DNA of 64,000 nt from Phoronis australis (lineage: Eukaryota; Phoronida; Phoronidae), in NCBI GenBank assembly GCA_002633005.1, contig NMRA01000030.1, positions 845,164-909,163 of the forward strand, written 5' to 3'. Positions 35,997 through 47,900 of this stretch are shown in pieces; the first letter of the stretch is position 1, and each line of letters starts with the position of its first letter. Both the position numbers and the translations under genes were made by a program. The notes under the pieces are model-generated. The model saw nothing but the letters and a program-made list of their open reading frames with translations, was not told where the DNA came from and made no database searches.

Positions 35997-38900
35997 GTAA
36001 GTGTTGTGTTCATCCTCAAGAGCTTCGTGACCAAAATATCGTATTCACCGTAATAACCGCCCATGCCCCTATAAGCGTCCCCCCACGCTTTTTCAGACTT
36101 TGCGCCCAGTCCATGAAGGTGTACTTGCGAACAATGACGTACCTACAGTCCTAAAACTTAGCTGCAGTAACGTCTTCAATTTATCAAAAAAATTTTGCAC
36201 GGGTCTTCTAGACCACCAGCGGCACTGCTACGTTTGTATTTAGCCGTGACTATATACTTCAAAGTAACACAGCGCTTCAAAAAGAATGCAACAGCGTTGC
36301 TACTCTCGTGACGACCGTGTCCCACTATGGTCTGACCTTTCAGTACAGACACATCGACTGTCTATGAATAAAAATAACTCGGTGTTAAACGCACGTGGCC
36401 AGGAAGCGCGCGCTACATATATGAACCTGTCATCAAAGACATTAGTCGGGAACTATCCATTCATAAAACGGGTAGCATAGCATCGGTAAGAAATGAATAT
36501 TGGCACTAATTTTTGATAGTTTCTAATATTATAAAAAATGTTTGCATAATTTTTAAGATGAATTGTTTGATTAACCATAATTGGTGTTTTTAAGACAAAT
36601 ATCCGATAAAATGACCACTGACAGTGAATGCTTACACACCCTTACACCAAAAAATAACTGTCAGATAGTTCCGTACGCATCCAGCTACACGGCGACTAAT
36701 ATGGGCCTTACCGAGACAAATGTTGAACGTTTTTTTGCACTTGAGACCGGCAAGTGCTGAATGAAACACGCTCTGGTTTAGGCCTACTGCTTGTGCAAAT
36801 TTCTTTAGACACAATGCATATCTAGCTCGTTAGATTGTGTGGCTCTGGCCAAAAGACGGTCTCTGCTTTGGCAAATGAACTCTGGTGACATGCACGTGCT
36901 CGCTTTCTCACAAACGCAGACGAACTTCAAAACAAACGTCACGTGACAACAACATGTAAGTTCGTCCAGACATTTTTCTCACCGTGTTGCCGATCATACT
37001 TGTAGATGGCACGATGTAGCACAAATTTGTACTTAAACCTGCCATTAATCCAGACTCCATGGGATCTTAAAAAAATCTTAGGGACGCTACTTAGAAAACT
37101 TAATGAAGATTTCAGGTAATTTGCTTGAGTCGAAACTATTTTTATTCAAGCATTGAAGTCGCCATATCGAAGACGGCGATTTCGAGGCAGTCACTTGGCG
37201 AGTTTTCGCCCTGGGATTTCAGCACAATTTTCTGTAAAATGATCGTAATTTAGCAGCAAATTTTGATAGCAATGCACCACAGTTTTGTTGAAAGTCTTTC
37301 ATAGATTACAGATACGTCACAGAGTGCAAATTTGATGAATCTTAGCTTCAGATTTCGCCCGTTTCGGAGACCGGGTTTCAACCGCCTTAGGTTATAATAA
37401 GCGCCCCTCAGAACCGAACTTTTCTAAGCGCCCTGGGCGGTTATTACGGCGAATACGGTAGCTGTTTTTATGCGCCCACATATTTATTTGGTCGCACATT
37501 GCCGTCATCTCTGTCTGTCCAGGCGTCCAGCGTCCGCAGCTGTATCTCCTAAGCCCTTTACAGGATCTTGATAAGATTTGGCAGATGTGTTCCTATGAAG
37601 CTGGTAACAGACGATGACGAATTTCAGAGTAACCACCGATGTGCCCCCTCGTGGCAATTTTATTTTTTACGCTTACTATGTATCTTCGGATGTCCTCAAC
37701 GGATTTTCATAAAATTTGGAAGTTAGGCATCTATTAGTGAGATAATGCCATCTAGTCGGTGGGCTAGATTTTGTTGGGCCTCTAGAAAATGGTTTTTGTG
37801 AGTACTTTAGGGGGGCAATTTTATTTTGTTGTTTTTTGATTCATTTATTAGAGTGTTTTCAAAATCTAAAAAGTTCCCACATATAAAGTTGCACATTTTT
37901 GAGAAATTTGAGTTTGAAGTTACCTAATAATCACCATAGAGCTTAGTAAAAAAAGGAAATAACGGGGTTGGAGGTCTATTAAGGGTTGACTTGTCAAAGA
38001 ACTATCCAATGTTATGCTGTCGTGTTGCTGATGTTACTACAGTTGTCACAGCTGCACATTTCTGTACAGTTTGACCCAGCATTGCAGCACAAACTCAGTT
38101 TCCCAGCACACATGTTCTTTTTGCACTAATTTAACATTCAACTACGAGTGAGTTGGCATGCAACTTTTTCAGACGGACTTATCAGGAACTGATCCACCAC
38201 CAGCCTAACAAATTTACATGCCGTCTGATCTGTAGCCTAATAATGTTGATCGTCTAATAATTAGATCAGTTGCTGCAACTGAAAATAAATCAGTTGATAT
38301 ACCAGTGCAGTGATTGAAATTTAATTTTGAGATGCTCAAACCATAGTCAAAAACACCTTTCTTTAAAAAAAATGTGCAAGTGTAGACTTGGGAACTTTTT
38401 GGAATTTGATTTATAGGTATATTATCTAGCCATATAGAAAAAACTAGGTTGCCCCCCCAAAGTACTCACAAGGATGAACGCTATGAGATCTGGCCCACCG
38501 ACTAATCCTCCCGTTTTCGGACGGATTCAAGGTACTTTGCGCCACCTAGTGGCCATTTTTACTGTTTTTGGCGTCCGCCGTTCTATCAACCAAACCGCTC
38601 TAGGAATGATTTTGAAAATTTGCATATATGTTCTTACTGTGAAGAGAGCGACTGACGATGATTTTCCGACGACTTTGACAACTGTGGCGCCTCCTAGTGG
38701 CATTTTTGTTTGCTTTTGCGCCCATGGCTGTATCTCCTAAACCTTTCACAGGATCTTAATGAGATTTAGTAGATGTGCTCCCATGAAGGTGACAACAGAT
38801 GACAACGAATTTCGGACCTCTTCGACTACTGGTGTGCCCCCTAGTGGCAATTTCAATTTTTTTACGCTTACCAGTTTGTAGATTTCGAGGTCCTCAACGG

Positions 38901-41900
38901 ATTTTCAAAAAATTTGGCAGTTAGACATCTATTAGTGAGATGATGCCATCCTATCATTTTCGGACGGATTCAGGGTACTTTGCGCCACCTAGTGTCCATT
39001 TTTACTGTTTTCGAGTTTGTTTTTTGGCATCCGCCATTCTTTCAACCAAACCGTTCTTAAGGTATGATTTTGAAAGTTGGCATATATGTTCTACTATGAA
39101 GAGGGCGGCTGACGATGGTTTTCCGTTGACTTGGAATACTATGGCGCCTCCTAGTGGCAGTTTTGTTTGTTTTTGCGCCCACGGCTATATCTCCTAAATG
39201 CTCTACAGGATCTTTATTGAATTTTGCTGGTGTATTTATTGAATACAGACGATGATGACTTTCGGACGGATCAGGCTAGTGGTGTGCCCCTAGTGGCAAT
39301 TTTAGTTTTTAACGTTTACCTCTGTATCTTAAAGGATTGTCAATGGATTTTCATCAAATTTTGCTGTTAGGCATCTATTAGTGAGGTAACACTATCATCC
39401 GGTTTCCAGTAAAATTCGAGGCATTTTGCGCCACCTTGTGGCTGTTTTTACTGTTTTCGAGTCTTGTTATTTGACGTCTGCCTTTCTGTCAACCAAACCA
39501 CTCTAAGGATGGCTGTGGAAATTGGCATTTATGTTCCAGGAAGTCTAACGATGATTTTCCGACGACTTTGTCTACTTTGGTGCCTCTTTGTGGCAGTTAT
39601 GTTTTTTGCGCTTACAGCCTCTTAGTGGCATTTTCATTTTTTCATTTTCCTCTGTTTTCTCAGAACGTCCTTGACAGATTTTATGTAATTTGGTTAATAG
39701 CTTTGATGACACAAACAAGTTCTCAGATGGATTCGACATATTTTGTGCCATCTGGTTGCGAATTTTTATGTTCCAAATAAACACCCCTAGAAGCGTAATG
39801 TTAGCAGTGCATTCGTGGGCGCATTTCAACGCTCTGCGTTGCTTTCGTTATCACTCGTAAAGGTCCTATTTTGAAGAACTTCATGACCAAAATACACGAC
39901 GTTTTCACTGTTAAGGGTCCTGTTCGTTCTGAATAGCTTCGTCACCAAAAGGTATCCAACGTTTTCACTGCATGGTAACTGTCCTGTTCGCTATTAAGAA
40001 TGTGATGTTTTAAAACGCAGATTTCTGGTGGTATTTACCCCTTTCACACTCATCTGTACTCTTACCATTGAATCTGAGACAGTTGGTTATAACACTAATA
40101 CTTTCCTGTGGCGAATGACCAGACTTGGTCAGACTCTGGGATCATTATCTGATCTCTGGGCTTTGTGTTTGTGGCTAAAGAGGATCAGTTCAGCGAAGTG
40201 TTGTTCAGTGCAGCCAACATAGGCTTAATTGTCGTTTACACTTACAAAGTTGACATGGATCAGCTGACATGGAACAAGTTGTTCCAGTGTGTAAACGAAC
40301 TGACACGGAGCAAATTGACAAATTTTTGCCACCCATTTGTGAGGTAGAGCACTTTGCACCCAAACATCTTGCAACGTGTCAATTATAAGTCTAAGCGTGA
40401 AACTGGTGCAAGGCGGAAAGGATCATCTCTACTGCGCTTGTGCAATGACCTTCATACGGGTTCCTTGTCTCTGCAACTCTCGTCATTTGTAAACCTGCGC
40501 ATGTGCGATCCAGTCTCTCCAGCCTGCAAATACCGTCTTGCCACGGTTAGTGAGTTGTGTGTGTAATCGGCCGTTTAACACGGGTCAAATTTGCTCCGAG
40601 TCAGTTGCGCCGGGCCAAAAGTTGATGTCTAAATGGGACTTTAGAGGTGTTGGCACTCAGTTGTTCAACTTAAAGACCTAGGTCTTTTAACACATAATCA
40701 ACGGTGAGTGTTAAACCTGACACAACACACTGGCGGATTTAGGGGGGGGCCCAGGGGGCCAGGCCCCCCCCCATCTTGGCTGCCGCAAAAAAGTAAAACA
40801 GCAAGAGTGTGGGGAAATGTTGAGTTTATTAATTAACTGTGTTAATTAAAATTGTACGGATGAAACAAGATTTAAATTGTGCAGTTTTAATGTTGGGCAG
40901 GGGGGGGGGGGCTCAGATCCAATTTCAAGAGTCAAATTCGGAACACGGCACAATCGTAACAGAACTATGACTAAGTATAGGCTCTCTCACGATATCCCAG
41001 GCGACTGGCAGTGGCGCTGCGCACTACGACTCCCGGTTTCCGTCATCTGCTCCACTGTGCAATGAAGAAAATTACTTCATTTTTAAAGAAAATGGAACCT
41101 GAGTGACAATGGAAAAACAGAAGCTGCTGTTAAGATGTGAATTTTAATCGAAGCCTTAGTGAATCACTCAGAAATTCATAATTCTCTCTTTGTCAAACCT
41201 TAACTTAAGTCGATTTCCAAAGTAATCCCGTCATTCCCAACATGAAAAACGGATTTAGTCTTTTGGGCAATTGAAGACCATTTTAAATACAACAAATTTG
41301 TTACAAACCGATTGCACAAAATATAAAACATGTAATAAGCATTACAAAAAGAAGTAGGTTTCGCGCGCAAACGCTGTGGACCATAAACAAGTAGGTCTCT
41401 TAGTATCAAATTAGTTAGAGTTAAATCGTGGTGGTGTAGAGGTAAAGCACGTGCGCTTTATCCGCCAGGTCGTGAATTCGAGTCTGTGGTTTTTGCAGTT
41501 TTTTCCTGTTTGACATGTTCTCTGTTTTTTTTTTGCCTTTTTTTCTTGGATAATACTTCAGGAATCAAGGAAAATGCTTGATTTTTAGAGGAAAAAACAG
41601 AAAAATTTCCTGGGCGGGAGGGGAGCAAACCCCCCCCCTCTCGACCACCCCCCATTCGGTGCTATGCGCATCTACTATCGTGGTTTGCACAAATGCGTAC
41701 GGACAAAATGGTAGGCCCCCCTTGTGATATCCTAGATCCGCCACTGCAACATGTTGGCTCAAAAGTGAATTATTTTAAAAATCTGAGGTGTGCTTCTAGT
41801 TGAACCTGTAAACTAATCAATAGGGTTGCTTTTTTGTCTTTAATAATTGAATAGCGTAATCTAAAGCAACTTATTTGTCCATCCATGACTGTCATTATTT

Positions 41901-44900
41901 CTTTTGTGCTGTAAACATCTCTTTAAAACAGGACGAGGATTGACTTGGAGAAATCTTTTGAATTTCTGCAATGTCAGGTGGTCAACCCAACTGGCTCTAA
42001 TACAAATTCACAGTTGACTACCCCTCCCAGATTTGAGTAAAAAATTCAAAATCAGACGCGAAGTTTTAGCCGCTGTGATGAAGTCATTCAGTGCAAACTG
42101 GGATGTTCCGTAAGCCATTATGTACTGTAATCGTTCGGGTTAACGCCCTGGGCGGTTAAATTGGCGAATCCAAAAAATCGGGGGAGGGCGGTTAACCCGA
42201 GCAGTGGGCGGTTAAATCGAAAATCCACCTAAAGTAGGGGATGGGCGGTTAACCGAACATGGGCACTTATTACGACAGACAAGCACCCTGGGTGGTTAAT
42301 CTTACCTGGCGATCGAAATCATACTCAGAACGCGTAGCTCTTTTCAAAGAGCTTTTTCGTCACGTCGCCAAATGACTGTGAAAACGTTATAACAGTGGAT
42401 GATCCCAACAAAGGTTCTCTTGCCGTCAGATTAGTCATTCACTATTAAATTTACAAAATTGCTGAGTAATAGCCCCGTGCCGTCCTGCGGTGCGCAGACG
42501 ACCAGTCACCACGCTGCCTCCACTAGAATTAAAACTGTTTCAAGATGTGACCCTGCTTAAGTGCGCGCGTGCAAGCTTCATGTGTTGCAGAGTTCAGACA
42601 TCAAATTTATAGTTACAGTCTCGTGCTATATGTAGCTGTCAAGTTCTGAGTCAGAGAGCAGTTTTAAAATTGGTTGTAATAAAAGCTTGAAAAACTTAAC
42701 TCTTCTTTTTTGTGTTTGGGATGTTATAGTCGACACTCCGTGACTCAATGACATTTTCAGCGTATGGTTCTGCGGCTAGCTGTCTTATCTCGACAGCCCG
42801 GCATTGCTCTCTTGCCGTTGCACCGAACATGCTATGCAAAGAAGTAAGACAAGTGGTCGAGCTAGTCGTCGATCAAGAATAAAATTTCAAGCAACTGCAT
42901 AAATATGTTACAAAATATCAGAAAACAGCAATGTTTCAATTCATTATTCTAAACGATCACCTTACCAAACTTCGTGGTGTAAAAACATTTATTTTTTCAT
43001 GCAAGATGTCCAGATTATCCTATTTATATCACTTGTAATATCGCAGTGCGGCACTGTTCGGTCCCGCTGTTATCGCGCAATGTCTCAGTTGGCTGACAAT
43101 CGTGACTTGGAAATGCCGTCAAGTAATATAACGGCCTCTTTCAATATGCATCTCGTTTTTTATGGCCAAAGATAGTGGCGCTTAATTCAGCACCCACGTT
43201 AGGGCCTACGTGTGAGTCACCTGTCAATCACATGTTGGTGTCAAGGTAACATGCACTCCAAAGTGTGGCAACTTGCGCACGTGCACCACTACAAATCAGT
43301 CACACATTGCGCAGGAAATAGTAAAGAACAGTCCGCGACATTAGTTAAATCTGCTAACCAGTTTGACTGAGATGCAATAAGCGAAAAACAAAATTTGACT
43401 AGCAGTTTTTATATTACTTCAAGATCATACACAAACATACATTATTACCAACGTTTGAATTCAGAAATTGACAGGCAGCAACGAAATCGGTAACCCAGTA
43501 AGGCACTTGTACTGTCCCTTCGGTCGCCCCACATCCTCTATAACCCGGCAGTTACATTCATCAAAATATTGAGAATTTGACATCTTTCCGTGAGTTGTGA
43601 GATTTGTTCAAAATACGAGAGCTTCCTACCTTAATAGAATTTGGAGGGTTGGCAAAACCATTGTCACATTTCTCTGGCCTGATTTTTTCGAATATATGTT
43701 TTATCTAGTGTACTGCAGACGGAAACTCAGCGCGGCAGACTAAGTCGCTGAAAGAGGAGGTTTTGACGCCGGCGGCGTTCTTACACTTTGCAAACAAGGG
43801 AAGAAAATAAAGTGACAAAAAGGTTCAAGTATTATATTTTGAAGTGAGTTCATGACCCAAGACAATAACTCGTTACCTGTATTGTAATTCAGATTGCTAA
43901 ACCACCGTCTCGGAGTCCCGGCGTCGTTGCACTCAGTGTGATCATCGATCTTTTTCTAAATGTCGGGGAATCGCGCGTTTCCTTAGCACTAGGTGCTAAA
44001 TCTTCATTCTTTAAAAGTCGGTAATGGGCGCTTAACCGAGAGGTGGGCGCTTAACTGGAAATCTTCAAAAATCGCAGGGGGCGCTTAACTGAGCAGTGGG
44101 CGGTTAAATCGAAAATCCACTTAAAGTCGGGGACGGGCGGTTAACTGAGCATGGGCGTTAACCCGAACGATTACGGTAGACATTCATCTTGAGCTCGCAC
44201 AAAAGTAAAATAGAAAATGCCAAAAATAATTTCGAGTTTGATCTTGAGTAAAAACATTAGACCCTATCCCAGTTGTGATGATAGAACTAGGTTTTAAAGG
44301 GCGTGTTTGCCTTTACTCATTGTTCAAGACACTCAGACACACCTTGGCAATTACTACCTATTATGCCAGACTATTAGTTTGAGTGGAGGGGCTTGGTCCT
44401 TATGAGTTAGGCAAGATGACTACAGTGGGTCATTGCCATGCATTACAAGCAAAGCATGTGATCTCACCCACTGTCACATTCCATTTATCTTGGTCCCTGC
44501 AAGTCAGAGATGATTTCTCTGATATCAGTATTTCTCCTTTTTTAGCCAGCGTGAAAGCTGTATCGAGTCTTACTCATTTTGGTTGCTTACAGTATCCTAA
44601 ATGCAACTTGCTATGTCCAGCTGTGCTAAAAATTGATGGACTGGTTAGTTTCTTATGAAATATTCATGGACTTAATTATTTGGCACAGTTTAAAACTAAT
44701 TAGCTGTGGATTAGAGTTCCATTCTATGTGTCCATGGGTTTTCTAAGTGGAGCCAACTGGAGCTTAGAAACAGGTGGAATCAACATTAACCCATTGTGAT
44801 GTTGGGCTTCATTAATATTGACCGTTTTGAGAGTATTAATCTTTTGTGACTGTCATAGTAAAGTTTGTTACCTGGAAACAGCTGCCATTAACTTAGTTTG

Positions 44901-47900
44901 AACTGATTTGAAAACAGCTGTCAGCTGGTGTTGCAGCCAGCCTCTTGGTTGGTAGTAGACTGACAAAGTTCGTAAGCGAATAGATTTTTGCCAACAATGC
45001 TGAGTTGAGTCATACCCTGCCTGGGGACCTTTATAACGTATTCATTTAAACCAGAACACAAGTCTTACCCATACAATCTGTGTAAAACTCACATGGTGTC
45101 CTTTCAAATCAAATCTGATATGTTTTGCAATTCAACTTGTTTGACCTTAATAAGTGTTGTATAAAGTCGCAGCAGCATGTAAATATTCTGACAAATGATG
45201 TTCTTCAGGTTATACAAATACCGCAACACTGATCTTGGCTTGAGACCACCAACATTCACTCTGCATAAACTGACCAATTGTGTAGCGTGCTTGATGTGAA
45301 CTTTCAAATGTCGAGCCATGTGGTTGATCAATTTTTTAATAATGCCTTGAGAAGTTTACCCATGTTTTGTGTGCATGTTAGCGACCTATCATTCTGCCAA
45401 CACATTGTGCGTTATTTTGACTTACATTTGTTGTAACTTTTCAAGAGGAATTCAATTTTTCACTGAAGTATATTGCATTTAAAATATTTGATCCAGTAAC
45501 CCCAAGAACCAGTTATCCTTGAAGGCATTTTATGACTTGACTAAAACATCAAATTGAAAAAAATGAGTTTTATTATGTTCTAAAACTAATCACAGTGGAT
45601 GAAGTTATAATCATTTAGCTCAAAAATGTGCAACATGGTTGGTTTTGGTTAGATATATTAATTTTAAATGTTTTTGTAGTCTTAGGGCCAGAGAGTATCG
45701 GCACACGGCATTTTCCTTGAAAAAAGCGTGACTGCTTTTATCATGTTTACTCTGTTCACTGTCTTGGTTGGACCTTCTGTCATTTGTTTATATGCAATAA
45801 TGAGTGGTGGTGCGGTCAATCCCGGCAGTCATGCTCAGTCTCAGGCGGCCCTGTTTTGTGGTGGGGTGGTCATGTTTTTAAATGCACCGGTTCCCTTTTC
45901 TGGTCCGTCGGTCCCATTTAATCATCGTAGGTCCTGTTTTGTGGTGAATCGGTCAGAATTAGAGGTTCAGCGGTCATGATTTGGGTTCAACAGTCATGTT
46001 GTTTCTCACCTTTGTAGTTGACATTAAGTGTCACTGAACTGGTTGTAAGGAGGTTACTCCACAGTTAACGTTGTTTTACCATCTATACTTTGGTCTTTAG
46101 TAATTCCTAGCACACGGGAAACTAAAAGGTCGATGAAAAGTAATGGTAACTTTCTATTGGTCTAGATATTTTCTCACGTTTACTTGCTCAACTCCCCCCC
46201 CCAATTGTGTAGTCGTAGGTACTACTGGAACAATAGGGTGCACAGAGCTATAACTCCACACATCATTGCCACCAACACTTGTTCCAGTTTATTGCCATTC
46301 ACTTCATTGTCATCAATTTTGTCCAACAAATCACATTGTTCACACTGAAAGTCCCCAATATCCTGGTAAAAATCAAGATTTATCTCCCATTGTGAGCTAA
46401 TGTAAACTCTGCTTATATAGAAACTATGATGAGGGACAGGTGATTCAGCTGTGTACGTTGGGGAGTTATGATGGTAATTCCAACGTAGAATGATTATTGA
46501 TTTCTCAAAAATTCTCTAACCCGAGATTTGTACTTTTAAAAGTACTGCTGTTGTTTTTCTGTCCTTTTAAAGAAAAATCTTTTTTTTTCAAAAAGATCAA
46601 CATCTTATGTTCTATGTAATGTATGTGTAAGTCACAACTAAATGAAAGAGCTCTCACCAAATATGAAATGAAAGTGGTCTATGGAGCAACAATTGGCGAA
46701 ATGGGATGAGGTGAGGCAGACCATGAAGAAAAGAACCACGACACTGACACCTATTATAACAACTTACAGTAAGTGATAAACGATTAAACTATCACCCCCT
46801 ACACCTATTGCAACACACAGTAAGTGATAGACCATTAAAAGTGTGGTGAAAAATTATTAAAATCGGGAAAAAATCTCATTTAGTTAGAGAGTCATAGCGC
46901 GAAACCAATGTACTGTACATAGCCCTTGAGGAGAACTATTTATATACTAAATCTGAGAAGGTTCGGTCTTATTGTGGAGCTAGAGCTTTGAAAACATTTG
47001 AAAAATCAACGTCAGCGCCATCTTGCATCCAATTTTGTCCACATGAACCAGGGTCCTCGAGCTAATAAGATAATAGACATTGTGCGTAAAACTAATGCTA
47101 ATCACATGCATGATGATATCAAGCTTGAATATGATAGACCCCCAAATTTTAGAACAATCATCTGACCAGTAAATATTGAATATCTCAAGAACAGTGAGTA
47201 GTAACGAGAAACTCGTGGTGCAGTGCAGATGGCACTTGACAAAATTTATCTAATTATGTACTAATTTTCGGAATGATCAATCAAGGGATGCCGGTTATAC
47301 AGCATGGAAATTTAATCTATTACCGAACAATCACTGCACCTTCTTGAATAACTTGAGATGTATAAATATTAGAGAAAAAACAAATCAAACAGAGTAATGG
47401 AAGAATATTACGTGTCGGGACCCATGAAGTTTTTGAAACCACTAGCTTTCAGTCTCGTCTCTAGACCTTCATTGGATAGAATGGCAGGTAACTGAAGCCT
47501 CGCCCGTGTCTGCTATGTCATCGTTGTTACGTGTCATGAGATGTGACATAACAGACCTGGGCGAGGCTCTAGTTACCCACCATTCCAGCCAACGAAAGTA
47601 TCGAGATGAGACCGGAAGCTAGTGGTTTCTAAAAACTTCATGACGCTGACAGGTAACTTTACATTACTCATGTTCTAAAGGAGTCAATGACATGAATATT
47701 CATTTCAAACTTCTGATAGTCCTTGAAATGATCTACACACAGAAAAAAATCCCACCAGAAACAGCGGAGCTATGACCCTGCAAACCAAAAAATTAAATAA
47801 TGGCTGTCACGGCGCAATCTTGCATCCGATATCAACCAAAACGATAGGCTTCAAGCTATTCCTGTTGCACATGTTTTTTTTTGTAAATTCCACAAAGATC

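Noticed and set aside
38474-39197. Two similar 85-88 codon ORFs ending APPSG..VCFCAHG..S
   Set aside because: Both are the same frame through successive B modules of the CTAGTGGC element; the frame is not kept in copy B or A, so similarity is DNA-level repetition and not a conserved protein.
41426-41490. Functional tRNA gene
   Set aside because: Box A and B are recognisable but the anticodon and acceptor stems do not pair well enough.
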